A stretch of DNA of 64,000 nucleotides, taken from positions 310,001 to 374,000 of the forward strand of contig CAZKTA010000001.1 in the NCBI GenBank assembly GCA_964555645.1, in the 5' to 3' direction. Position 1 is the stretch's first letter. Each line of letters begins with the position of its first letter. Positions 53,085 through 62,314 of this stretch are shown one piece after another. The notes under the pieces were generated by a model. It worked only from the letters and a program-made list of their open reading frames with translations. It ran no database searches and had not been told where the DNA came from. Position numbers and translations under genes: made by a program. This stretch comes from DTLC01 sp964555645 (GTDB taxonomy: Bacteria > Verrucomicrobiota > Verrucomicrobiia > Limisphaerales > DTLC01).

Positions 53085-56000
53085 ATGCCAAGTGGTCGTA
53101 AACTTTACCCATTCCACTTGATTGAGCCGAAGTGGCAAAAGTTTTGGGATGAACAACAGACCTTTCGCGCATTTAATCCGGGCGAATTTATCCCGACCGA
53201 GCATCCATTTGCCAAGCGCCACCGGTTGGGCGGTAAGTGCGTGGGGCCAAATGAGTTGCCACCAAAGTTTTACATCCTTGACATGTTCCCGTACCCGTCC
53301 GGCGCAGGGCTACATGTTGGGCATCCGGAAGGTTACACTGCAACGGATATTTTGGCGCGGTACTATCGGGCTAAAGGCTATCACGTGTTGCATCCGATGG
53401 GTTGGGACGCATTTGGTCTGCCGGCAGAACAATACGCCGTCAGAACCGGCCAACACCCCCGCATTGCAACCGAGCAAAACATTTCCACATTCAGGCGCCA
53501 GATCAAAAGCCTCGGCTTTAGCTACGATTGGTCGCGTGAAGTTGACACGACCGACCCGAACTATTTCAAGTGGACACAGTGGATTTTCCTGAAGCTGTAC
53601 AATTCATGGTTTAATCCGGAAACAAACCGGGCTGAACCAATCGAGACACTCAACTACCCGAAAGAACTTGATCCTGACCCTGCTGAGCTATCCAGGCTTT
53701 CACTTGAAGAACGCCGCGCTTTGGAAAAACGCCGGCGCGAGTACCGCGACTCGAAACGGCTCGCGTATGTGGCCGAAGCACCCGTGTGGTGGTGCGAAGC
53801 GCTGGGCACCGTACTGGCAAACGAGGAAGTTGTTGATGGCAGAAGCGAGGTGGGCGGTCATCCGGTTGTGCGTAGGCCGATGCGCCAGTGGATGCTCCGC
53901 ATCACAGCTTATGCAGAACGGCTGTTGCAGGACCTGGACAAGATCGAATGGAGCGAATCGCTCAAGGAAATGCAACGCAACTGGATCGGGCGCAGTGAAG
54001 GCGCCGAAGTAATGTTTCGTGTGGTCAACTCGGATGACGCAATAACGGTTTTCACGACCCGCCCAGACACGTTGTTCGGCGCAACGTATATGGTTTTGGC
54101 GCCGGAGCATCCGCTTATAGACAGCTGGATCGAAAAAGGCGGCGTAATTCCGACCAATTGGCCTGAGGGAACACCAACTGCATGGACAGGGGGCGCACCC
54201 ACGCCGTTGGAGGCTATTAATGCCTATCGCGCCGCTGTGGTAAACAAAAGCGATCTGGAACGGACCGACCTTGCGAAAGAAAAAACTGGCGTCTTTACCG
54301 GTGTATGGGCAATCAACCCTGTCAACGGCCAGCAAATACCGATCTGGATCGCTGACTATGTGTTGAGCAGTTATGGCACCGGGGCAATCATGGCAGTACC
54401 GGCGCACGACACGCGCGACCTTGAGTTTGCCACTAAGTTTAATCTGCCTATCGTGCAGGTGGTGCAGCCGCCGGACCCAAATGTTGACTGGCGCGGGTTT
54501 GTTGATGACGGTGTATCTGTCAACTCGACCGGGCCCGAGGTTTCGATAACCGGGTTGCCTACCCCAGAAGCAAAAAAGAAAATAACAGCCTGGCTTGAGT
54601 CGAAACACCTAGGCCGACGTACCGTGAATTACAAATTGCGCGACTGGCTGTTCAGCCGACAACGGTACTGGGGCGAACCGTTCCCGATCATTTGGAAAAG
54701 AGATACGGACGGAAACTTATACCACGAGCCTTTACCAGAGTCTGACTTGCCGGTCAAACTGCCGCCATTGGACAACTACAAACCCACCCCGGACGGCCAA
54801 CCACCGTTGGCGCGCGCCAAGGATTGGGTTAACATGCCGGATGGCTCGATGCGCGAGACAAATACAATGCCGCAGTGGGCCGGCAGTTGTTGGTATTACC
54901 TCCGATATCTTGACCCGAAGAATGACAGTGCTTTTGTTGGTCCGGAGGCCGAACACTACTGGATGGGTGCCAAGTTTGTTAGATCCGTAAGTGGTGAAGC
55001 CGTCGCGCCGCGCTCCGATTCACCGTTTCAACCAGTTAACGGATTACCCAAACCCGGTGTTGACCTGTACGTTGGGGGCACAGAACACGCCGTGTTACAC
55101 CTGTTGTACGCTCGGTTCTGGCATAAAGTGCTTTATGACCTTGGCTATGTAAGCACGCCTGAGCCGTTTTATAGGCTCGTAAACCAGGGCCTTATCTTGG
55201 GTGAAGACGGCCAGAAAATGTCCAAAAGCCGCGGCAATGTGATCAACCCGGACGATATCCTTGCTGAATTCGGCGCAGATGCGTTCAGGCTTTACGAGAT
55301 GTTCATGGGCCCACTCGAAGACACAAAACCGTGGAGCACAAAAGGATTGGAAGGTGTGTACAGGTTTCTCGGCCGTGTCTGGCGACTGTTTGTTGACGAG
55401 AAAACTGAGACCGAATTCGAACAGGCTGAAACCGTGACAGAACCGGAGTGCCGGAGCGCGTTGCTCGACCTGATCAAACTGCATCCGGCCATCCAGAACA
55501 CAGAGCCTACACGGGCCCAGCTTCGCACGCTTCACGCCTGCATAAAAAAGGTCACCGAAGACATCGAGAATTTGCGGTTTAATACTGCTATTTCAGCCCT
55601 GATGGTGTTTGTTAACGAGGCACTCGGTTGGCAGACGCGTCCGTGTGCTGTACTCCGCGATTTTGCGTTACTGCTGCATCCGTTTGCGCCACATCTTGCA
55701 GAGGAACTGTGGGCCAAGCTACACCAGGAGCTAATTGCGCCTGGTACACCACCACCCAGCCTTGCATACGAACCATGGCCGAGATTTGATCCGGCTTTGC
55801 TTGTGCAAGATACACTCGAAATCCCAGTGCAAGTAAATGGCAAGTTGCGGGATGTACTCAAAGTGCCTGCTGACATTGACCCCGGAGCATTGGAAGAGGC
55901 GGCAAAAGCATCTGAAAAAGTTAAACCCTATATCGCAGGTAAAACAATCAAACGGGTGATTGTGCTGCCAAAAAAACTCGTCAACATTGTTGTCGGTTAA
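53085..56000 (+). CDS. leuS: Leucyl-tRNA synthetase
   Basis: A class I synthetase charging tRNA-Leu. The 971-residue protein is long for the bacterial type because of inserts near residue 40-60 and 200-215. The HIGH-type motif is PYPSGAGLHVGHPEGYTATD and the KMSKS motif is EDGQKMSKSRGNVINPDD. The editing domain includes FTTRPDTLFGATYMVLAPEH and GTGAIMAVPAHDTRDLEFA. WAGSCWYYLRYLDPKN is typical, and the C-terminal anticodon region and final VQVNGKLRDV segment are complete. A 302-codon open frame runs antisense inside it but has no protein character. Confidence 0.97.
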   Translation: MPSGRKLYPFHLIEPKWQKFWDEQQTFRAFNPGEFIPTEHPFAKRHRLGGKCVGPNELPPKFYILDMFPYPSGAGLHVGHPEGYTATDILARYYRAKGYHVLHPMGWDAFGLPAEQYAVRTGQHPRIATEQNISTFRRQIKSLGFSYDWSREVDTTDPNYFKWTQWIFLKLYNSWFNPETNRAEPIETLNYPKELDPDPAELSRLSLEERRALEKRRREYRDSKRLAYVAEAPVWWCEALGTVLANEEVVDGRSEVGGHPVVRRPMRQWMLRITAYAERLLQDLDKIEWSESLKEMQRNWIGRSEGAEVMFRVVNSDDAITVFTTRPDTLFGATYMVLAPEHPLIDSWIEKGGVIPTNWPEGTPTAWTGGAPTPLEAINAYRAAVVNKSDLERTDLAKEKTGVFTGVWAINPVNGQQIPIWIADYVLSSYGTGAIMAVPAHDTRDLEFATKFNLPIVQVVQPPDPNVDWRGFVDDGVSVNSTGPEVSITGLPTPEAKKKITAWLESKHLGRRTVNYKLRDWLFSRQRYWGEPFPIIWKRDTDGNLYHEPLPESDLPVKLPPLDNYKPTPDGQPPLARAKDWVNMPDGSMRETNTMPQWAGSCWYYLRYLDPKNDSAFVGPEAEHYWMGAKFVRSVSGEAVAPRSDSPFQPVNGLPKPGVDLYVGGTEHAVLHLLYARFWHKVLYDLGYVSTPEPFYRLVNQGLILGEDGQKMSKSRGNVINPDDILAEFGADAFRLYEMFMGPLEDTKPWSTKGLEGVYRFLGRVWRLFVDEKTETEFEQAETVTEPECRSALLDLIKLHPAIQNTEPTRAQLRTLHACIKKVTEDIENLRFNTAISALMVFVNEALGWQTRPCAVLRDFALLLHPFAPHLAEELWAKLHQELIAPGTPPPSLAYEPWPRFDPALLVQDTLEIPVQVNGKLRDVLKVPADIDPGALEEAAKASEKVKPYIAGKTIKRVIVLPKKLVNIVVG

Positions 56001-56113
56001 ATCGCCAGATTCAAGCTGTGAACATCCACACATAAGTTGTAGTACACCCACAACGTTTATTCTGGCCCAGCACAAGTTGCGGTGCGTGCAACGGTGCGCT
56101 AAGCTAAAGACAT

Positions 56114-56251
56114 ATGTTTCGGTTAACCAAGCGCGAACAGATTGTGCTGTGTTTGATTGCGCTGATGTTATTGACCGGTTTTGCGGTGAAAGCATACCGC
56201 GCAGCTCGTAGTTCTGTGCGGTCTGCTCCGACAATAGTTTTGCAACACTGA
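56114..56251 (+). CDS. Small single-pass membrane protein (45 residues)
   Basis: A 45-codon gene starting ATG 56114 and ending TGA four bases before the Minf_1886-type gene. The product has a basic start (MFRLTKREQ), one hydrophobic helix (about 10-25, IVLCLIALMLLTGFAV), then basic KAYRAARSSVR and a short tail. It looks like an N-in or N-out single-span protein. I recognise no family from sequence alone, but similar short openings precede helix-hairpin-helix proteins. The tight spacing to the next gene suggests co-translation. Confidence 0.6.
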   Translation: MFRLTKREQIVLCLIALMLLTGFAVKAYRAARSSVRSAPTIVLQH

Positions 56252-56255
56252 CACT

Positions 56256-56684
56256 ATGCAGCGAATCAGTTTCGAGGAAGTTATCGAACAGATTTTGGCC
56301 AAGGACAAACGCTACGCGCGCGACGCCTACGTGTTTGTGCGCGAGGCACTAGATTACACTCAAAAAAAGCTTTTCAAACACAAAACACGCGAAACACCGC
56401 ATGTAACAGGCCAGGAATTGCTTGAGGGCATACGCGAGTTTGCTTTGCAACAATTTGGGCCCCTGACACTGCTTGTGCTCGAGGAATGGGGTATCCGCTC
56501 GACAGAGGATTTTGGTGAAATCGTGTTCAACATGGTTGACGCAGGATTACTGGCTAAAACCGATAAAGACAGCCGCGCCGACTTCGCAAACGGTTACAAT
56601 TTCGACGAGGCATTTCGCCAACCGTTCCTGCCCAGTAGCAAGAAATCAAGCAAAACCACACCCCCAAATTCGGTGCGGCCCTGA
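56256..56684 (+). CDS. Minf_1886 family protein
   Basis: A 142-residue protein of a family restricted, as far as known, to Verrucomicrobiota and Planctomycetota; function unknown. Typical segments are ISFEEVIEQILAKDKRY, AYVFVREALDYTQKKLFK, HVTGQELLEGIREFALQQFG, LTLLVLEEWGIRSTEDFGEI and VFNMVDAGLLAKTDKDSR. The tail is Ser/Lys/Pro-rich. It follows the small membrane protein by four bases and precedes the M16 peptidase by 69. It is the best taxonomic marker in the window. Confidence 0.9.
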   Translation: MQRISFEEVIEQILAKDKRYARDAYVFVREALDYTQKKLFKHKTRETPHVTGQELLEGIREFALQQFGPLTLLVLEEWGIRSTEDFGEIVFNMVDAGLLAKTDKDSRADFANGYNFDEAFRQPFLPSSKKSSKTTPPNSVRP

Positions 56685-56753
56685 AAGACTCCACTGCGCA
56701 CAAACACTGCTAAAGCGTGCCCGGAACATGACCTAAACCTGGCCAAAGAACAC

Positions 56754-59327
56754 ATGAAATTGCCAGTCACCGCTGACACAACTGAGAACCAAATACCTCA
56801 CCTGCACTCGGTGCCACCGGGGGTGCGCTTGGTTAGGCTCGACAATGGCTTGTACGTGATTCTATGTGAAGACCACAGCGCACATGTTGTGTCAGCACAA
56901 GCCTGGGCAATGACAGGTAGCATACACGAGGGCCGGTGGCTCGGTGCTGGGCTGTCGCATATTCTCGAGCACATGCTGTTCAAAGGCACAACCACACGCG
57001 ACGGGGCGCGTATCGAGCAAGAGATCCAGGCCGCAGGCGGCTACATCAACGCTTACACGTCGTTCGACCGCACGGTGTATTGGATTAATGTGCCCAACAC
57101 TGGCACAACGGTTGCCTTAGACATATTGTCGGACGTAATGCAGAACGCGACACTGCCCCCAGACGAGCTTGCGCGTGAAATGGATGTTATCCGACGCGAG
57201 ATGGACATGTGTCATGACGATCCGCACTTGCGTTCCAGCCGTCGTTTATTTGAGGTTGCCTACACGAAAAGCCCTTGTCGGTTTCCGATAATTGGTTGTC
57301 CAGAGATCTTCAACCTGCTTAAGCCAGCGGATATTCATGAGTACTATCAGACGCGGTATGTACCAAACAACATGTTCTTTGTTGTTGTTGGCGACATTAA
57401 ACCCGAGGCTGTGGAAGAACAAATCCGCAATGCCTTTGCCGCTGCGAAACAAAAGCCGCTGCCGCAAGTTTACATTCCAGATGAACCCAGGCAGGTTGCC
57501 CCACGTGAGGTAGTTGAGGAAGCATCCGTCGAGCTTGGGCACATGCATTTCAGTTGGCACATACCCGACCTACGCCATCCCGACGTGCCGTTGCTGGATG
57601 TACTGGCTGTTGTGTTGGGGGCGGGCCGGAGCAGTCGTCTGTTCCAGCAAGTGCGTCAGAAAAAAGGCCTGGTCAATTCAATCGAGTCATGGACATACAA
57701 TCCGGGTTATCCGGGTCTGTTTGGCATGAGCGCTGTTGTTGACGCCGACAAGTTCGAGCCGGCTAAACAAGCAATGCTGGATGAGATTGAGCGGTTAAAA
57801 GCCGAGCCTGTCCCTGAACCCGAGCTGCGAAAGGCAATCAAGCAGTTTGTCGCAGCGCACCTTGCCACGCGTAAGACAATGCAAGGGCAGGCAAATGACC
57901 TCGGCCATTGCTGGCTTGCAGCAGATGACCTCAATTTTTCGGCTCGTTACATTGAGGCTGTAAAACGTGCAACGCCTCTCGATCTGCAGCGGGTTGCGCG
58001 TGAGTATTTGACAACGGAGAATCGCACAATTTACGCTTTGCTCCCGCGTGGGCATGCGCCGAAACCGGTTGTTTCGGTTGGCGGCATTGCAGAAAAGCCA
58101 ATTCAAAAGTTCGAGCTGCCAAACGGGCTGCGGTTGCTCGTCAAGGAAGACCATCGGTTGCCGTTTGTTGAGTTCCGCGTCGTACTGCGGGGTGGCGTAC
58201 TGGCCGAGACGACCGAAAACAACGGCGTTACAAATCTCATGGCCAAGATGCTCTTGCAAGGCACAACCACGCGGTCAGCCGAGCAGATTGCAAACGAGAT
58301 CGAGTCGGTCGGCGGTAGCCTCGATACGTTCGCCGGAAACAACAGTTTCGGGATTACGGCCGAGGTTATGCGTGAGGATTTCAGACTCGGCCTTGAGCTG
58401 GTTGCAGATGTGTTGTTGCGCCCTACATTTCCAGCGGATGCACTCGAACGCGAACGCGCGATTCAGCTTGCAGCCATAGCGGCGCAGCGTGACGACCTGT
58501 TGCGAAGCGCAACGCTGCTGTTGCGCCGGGCAATGTTCGGCCCGCAGGGCTACGGGCTTGACTCGATTGGGACCGAACAAAGCGTCGCACGGTTAACGGC
58601 GTCAATGCTGGCACAGTTCCACGCAAAACTTGCCGTGCCCAACAACTGCGTCATTGCCATTTACGGTGACGTCGAACCCGATACAGTGCGAGCAGCGGTC
58701 GAGGACACGTTCGGTCAATGGCCTGCTGCGCCGGTGCCGCAACAGATGCTCTGCACAAGCTGTCCTGCTCAATTTACCACAGGCCAGCGTGTGACTGAAC
58801 ACCGTGACAAAAAACAGGCTGTGCTCATGGTGGGTTTTCCGGGAACAACTCTGTTGAGCGAGGACCGGTTTGCGCTCCAATTAATCGAGGAGTCGTGCAG
58901 CGACATCGGATCACGGCTTTTTACGCGTATCCGCGAAAAACTCGGTCTCGCCTACTACACGGGCGCAATGAATTTCCTTGGTCTTGTGCCTGGATTCTTC
59001 GCAATGTACGCGGGGACTGAACCTGACAAAGCTGAGTTAGTTGAAACCGAAATGTTAAAAGAAACCGAGGCACTGTCAACTGGTGGACTTGACCCAGACG
59101 AGCTTGACCGTGTCAAAGCAAAAATAATCGGCCAGAAAAAAATCGCGCGTCAAGACCTTGGTAGTTACGCAACGGCAACTGCTTTGGATGAACTTTACGG
59201 ACTCGGTTACGCAAACCAGGACACCGAAGACGAAAAATTCAACGCAGTCACACTTGATAAGATCAAGGCAGCAGCACAGAAATACCTCCAGGCAAAAACC
59301 GCTGTCGTGGCGGTTATTTGTCCCTAG
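56754..59327 (+). CDS. M16 family zinc metallopeptidase, two fused halves
   Basis: An 857-residue inverzincin-type peptidase. The N-terminal half holds the reversed zinc motif HILEH (His69, Glu72, His73) in GLSHILEHMLFKGTTTRDG and the distal ligand Glu149 in DVIRREMDMCHDDP, plus GGYINAYTSFDRTVYW. The second half (about 440-857) repeats the fold with LPFVEFRVVLRGGVLAETTE and GLAYYTGAMN but without a zinc motif, as in other two-domain members. No signal peptide is visible, so it may be cytosolic. Substrates are unknown; family members degrade short peptides. Confidence 0.92.
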   Translation: MKLPVTADTTENQIPHLHSVPPGVRLVRLDNGLYVILCEDHSAHVVSAQAWAMTGSIHEGRWLGAGLSHILEHMLFKGTTTRDGARIEQEIQAAGGYINAYTSFDRTVYWINVPNTGTTVALDILSDVMQNATLPPDELAREMDVIRREMDMCHDDPHLRSSRRLFEVAYTKSPCRFPIIGCPEIFNLLKPADIHEYYQTRYVPNNMFFVVVGDIKPEAVEEQIRNAFAAAKQKPLPQVYIPDEPRQVAPREVVEEASVELGHMHFSWHIPDLRHPDVPLLDVLAVVLGAGRSSRLFQQVRQKKGLVNSIESWTYNPGYPGLFGMSAVVDADKFEPAKQAMLDEIERLKAEPVPEPELRKAIKQFVAAHLATRKTMQGQANDLGHCWLAADDLNFSARYIEAVKRATPLDLQRVAREYLTTENRTIYALLPRGHAPKPVVSVGGIAEKPIQKFELPNGLRLLVKEDHRLPFVEFRVVLRGGVLAETTENNGVTNLMAKMLLQGTTTRSAEQIANEIESVGGSLDTFAGNNSFGITAEVMREDFRLGLELVADVLLRPTFPADALERERAIQLAAIAAQRDDLLRSATLLLRRAMFGPQGYGLDSIGTEQSVARLTASMLAQFHAKLAVPNNCVIAIYGDVEPDTVRAAVEDTFGQWPAAPVPQQMLCTSCPAQFTTGQRVTEHRDKKQAVLMVGFPGTTLLSEDRFALQLIEESCSDIGSRLFTRIREKLGLAYYTGAMNFLGLVPGFFAMYAGTEPDKAELVETEMLKETEALSTGGLDPDELDRVKAKIIGQKKIARQDLGSYATATALDELYGLGYANQDTEDEKFNAVTLDKIKAAAQKYLQAKTAVVAVICP

Positions 59328-59938
59328 GTTACAGTTAAGCATCGGAGGCTGTGTCGTATTATACCGTTTAGAGCGGGTTGCGGTTCTTAATGATCTTTCG
59401 GAGAAGGCGTTTTTCAAGCTCAGCATTGTCAAGTTTTTCTGGCAAAACTTTACATTCCTAGGCCACGTGAACTGCGAGGCTGTCTACACTGGCAATTAGC
59501 TGGCTCCAAATCGTTCGCAGTGTGCATGTATCTACTCCGCCGGATTAGATGAACGGCTAGATTAGCTATTTCAGGAGTTGTTCCCACTGAAGCATTCCAC
59601 GCTGAAATAAAGCTACAAAAGCGCTGGGCGCTTATGATTTTGGCCCATGCGACAATTTTTGGCTTTTAATGGTCTAGGCTTATCTGAAAGTGGCAGTTGG
59701 GTTGATTAAATGCAGACCCATGGCTCGAGTGGCGGGCGCATGGCGCTGCGCAAAATTTGCACACGCGCCCGCCCTCAGTTGCGCAATAGATTCTCAGTTT
59801 CACAGTGCCAACCCCTTAAATCGTGTGTTTTTGTTGCTTGGCATGTTACGTGCATTAAGCCAGTTGGCGCTTTTGGATCCGCCGTGTGGCGGTTCATGAC
59901 GGCGTGGAAAAACAAAAACTCAACGCACTTAGACAACT
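59328..59938. other. Gene-free stretch with a long GC-rich inverted repeat
   Basis: About 610 bases between the M16 peptidase and the exported-protein gene. No coding frame with family features. A perfect 9-bp GC-rich inverted repeat (59731-59739 with 59765-59773) with a 25-base loop is the only notable element. No T-run follows. The promoter of the secretion genes may lie downstream of it. Confidence 0.45.
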
Positions 59939-60490
59939 ATGAAACGAACACAAAGATTGGTTAAACTGCTTGCTTTGTCCGGCATCGCAGCCGGCATGCT
60001 TTTGAACACGGCCGCGCTTTATGCTCAGCAGGGTGATCGGCCTGAACGGCGCAGGGGTGATTTTGATCCTGCACAGTTCCAGGAACGAATGCTTGAGCGC
60101 TACAAAGAAGTGCTTGAATTCACCAATGATGAAGAATGGAACGCGGTCAAACCTCTTGTCCAAAAGGTGTTGCAGGCGCGGATGGAGACGGTTGGTGGTA
60201 TGGGCCGGGGTATGTTACGTCCACCACGGCCCGGCGGTGAAGGCCCAGGCCAGGGCGAGCAGGGACGGCAACGAGGACCTCGTTTTGGTCCGCAAAGCCC
60301 TGCAGCCGATGCACTTGAAGAGGCACTTGAATCAAAGGCCTCTGCAGACGTTATCAAAGCCAGGCTCGCTGCGCTGCGCGAGGAGCGCAAACAACGACAA
60401 GCCGCGCTTACAAAGGCACAGGAAGACCTTCGTAAAGTGTTGAATACGCGGCGTGAGGCACTGGCGGTTTTAAACGGTTTGCTCGACTAA
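59939..60490 (+). CDS. Exported Gly/Arg/Gln-rich helical protein upstream of gspE
   Basis: A 183-residue protein with a cleavable signal peptide (MKRTQRLVKLLALSGIAAGM to AALYAQ). The mature part has a helix containing FQERMLERYKEVLEFTNDEE and WNAVKPLVQKVLQARM, a low-complexity Gly/Pro/Arg-rich middle (about 95-125), and a long basic-acidic coiled-coil-like helix (KARLAALREERKQRQAALTK). The layout recalls periplasmic Spy/CpxP-type helical proteins but no LTxxQ motif is seen, so I assign no family. It lies 45 bases before gspE on the same strand and could be part of that operon. Confidence 0.7.
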   Translation: MKRTQRLVKLLALSGIAAGMLLNTAALYAQQGDRPERRRGDFDPAQFQERMLERYKEVLEFTNDEEWNAVKPLVQKVLQARMETVGGMGRGMLRPPRPGGEGPGQGEQGRQRGPRFGPQSPAADALEEALESKASADVIKARLAALREERKQRQAALTKAQEDLRKVLNTRREALAVLNGLLD

Positions 60491-60535
60491 GGTAAACCAA
60501 TACCACTCGCGCATACAGGATCGGCGCGCTGCCCA

Positions 60536-62293
60536 ATGAACCTGAACACAAACAACCCAACAACTGCCAACGGCTCGACCTTGAGCGAGTTGTTGGACAA
60601 GATGGTAGCTGCCAAACAGCTTTCGCCTGCCGATGCGCACTCGTATGCACGGCTGGCAACGGCTGGTGACAGCGCGCCGGTCCATTCCGAGGAAAACGTA
60701 TTGCGTTGGTTGGCCAAGGAATATGGCCTGGTTTTCACAACGCTCGAAGACATCGAGCCTGAGAAAGAGGTAATCTCGCTTTTCCCAGCTCGTATATTGC
60801 TCAGGGAAGGGCTGCTTCCATTGCGGCGCGTAAACGGAGTAGTGGATGTTGCCACAAGCCGACTTTTTGCTACTCAAGGCTTTGACACGCTTAAGGCAAT
60901 GACAGGGCTGCGGTTGCGGCCTGTGCTTGCGCCCACCGAGGCCATACAGCGCGAAATGAAAAAACGGCTTGGTGTCGGCGCAGACACGATAGATACGTTG
61001 AAAGAAGAAGCACCATTTCAGGTTTTAGACGAGGGGACCGAAGAAGAGACAAACCTCGATGTTGCCGCTGAAGACGCATCTATCATCCGGTTCGTCAATC
61101 AGGTGTTACGCGATGCAATTGAATTGCGGTCGTCTGACATCCACATTGAACCGTTTGAAGACGAACTGCGGATTCGGTATCGGATAGACGGTGTGTTACA
61201 GGAAGTGCCTGTGCCACCTGAGATTAAGCGGTTTCAACCTGCCATAGTGTCGCGCGTAAAGATTTTGAGCCATCTGAACATCGCCGAAAAACGGCTTCCG
61301 CAGGATGGCCGGATCAAGATCAGGATTGACCAGGAAGAGGTTGACATTCGCGTATCGGTTATCCCGATGATCCATGGCGAAGCGGTTGTACTGCGGTTAC
61401 TGCGCCAAAACGCGATGTTGCTTGGCATGAATCAGCTTGGCATGGCCGAGCGCGAGATGAAATGTTTCCGGCGCGTATTGTCGTTGCCGCACGGTATTGT
61501 GCTTGTGACAGGCCCAACTGGCAGTGGCAAAACAACGACTCTTTACACTGCGCTGAACGAAATAAACGATACCTCGCGCAAGATCATAACCATCGAAGAC
61601 CCAGTCGAGTATCAACTCAAGGGCGTCAACCAGATTCAAGTTTCCGAAAAAGCCGGTTTGACATTTGCGCGTGGGTTGCGCTCGATCTTGCGGCACGACC
61701 CGGACGTGATTTTGGTTGGTGAAATTCGTGACAAGGAAACCGCACAGATTGCCGTGCAGGCCTCACTTACTGGGCATTTGGTCTTTTCGACACTTCACAC
61801 GAATGATGCCCCAAGCGCACTGACACGGCTGGTTGACATGGGGGTTGAACCGTACCTGGTAGCCTCGTCGCTTGAAGCCGTGCTTGCGCAACGGCTCGTA
61901 CGCGTGCTGTGCAAACACTGTAAGCAGCTTGATGATTCAGCCGCAGCAGATGCGTTCAAGGCACAACTCGAGTGGCCGCGCAACGTACCGGTGTACCGTG
62001 CTGTGGGGTGCCGCGAATGCCGTGATACGGGTTACTTCGGCAGACACGCAATTTTCGAGTGGATGGACGTTGACAACGAGATCCGCCGGTTAGTGCTGCA
62101 GAACCGTTCTGCTGATGAGATTCGTGTAGCAGCGCAGCGCGCTGGTATGCGGACACTTGCCGAAGACGGCTGGCGCCTTGTTCGACTCGGCATAACAACA
62201 CCAGCCGAGGTGCTGCGTGTCACAAAAGACCAGTCAATGGTTGCTGGGCTTGACGATTACGTGTCTGGCGTGGTTGCAAACGGTTGGAAGTAA
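60536..62293 (+). CDS. gspE: Type II secretion/type IV pilus assembly ATPase, GspE/PilB family
   Basis: A hexameric cytosolic ATPase that drives pseudopilus or pilus assembly. The 585-residue protein has an N-terminal MshEN-type domain (about 10-140), then the N2 region with RSSDIHIEPFEDELRIRYRI, Walker A GPTGSGKTTT (about 325-334), Asp box ITIEDPVEYQL, Walker B VGEIRDKETAQIAVQASLTG, and His box STLHTNDAPSALTRL. Zinc-binding cysteines are CKHCK (about 459-463) and CREC (about 491-494). GspE and PilB cannot be separated by sequence, but gspF and gspG follow directly. Confidence 0.93.
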   Translation: MNLNTNNPTTANGSTLSELLDKMVAAKQLSPADAHSYARLATAGDSAPVHSEENVLRWLAKEYGLVFTTLEDIEPEKEVISLFPARILLREGLLPLRRVNGVVDVATSRLFATQGFDTLKAMTGLRLRPVLAPTEAIQREMKKRLGVGADTIDTLKEEAPFQVLDEGTEEETNLDVAAEDASIIRFVNQVLRDAIELRSSDIHIEPFEDELRIRYRIDGVLQEVPVPPEIKRFQPAIVSRVKILSHLNIAEKRLPQDGRIKIRIDQEEVDIRVSVIPMIHGEAVVLRLLRQNAMLLGMNQLGMAEREMKCFRRVLSLPHGIVLVTGPTGSGKTTTLYTALNEINDTSRKIITIEDPVEYQLKGVNQIQVSEKAGLTFARGLRSILRHDPDVILVGEIRDKETAQIAVQASLTGHLVFSTLHTNDAPSALTRLVDMGVEPYLVASSLEAVLAQRLVRVLCKHCKQLDDSAAADAFKAQLEWPRNVPVYRAVGCRECRDTGYFGRHAIFEWMDVDNEIRRLVLQNRSADEIRVAAQRAGMRTLAEDGWRLVRLGITTPAEVLRVTKDQSMVAGLDDYVSGVVANGWK

Positions 62294-62314
62294 AACCACT
62301 CTCCATTACTGTGT

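Noticed and set aside
53700..54608. 302-codon open frame antisense to leuS
   Set aside because: No family motif and no start signal; the plus-strand leuS reading is complete and well conserved.
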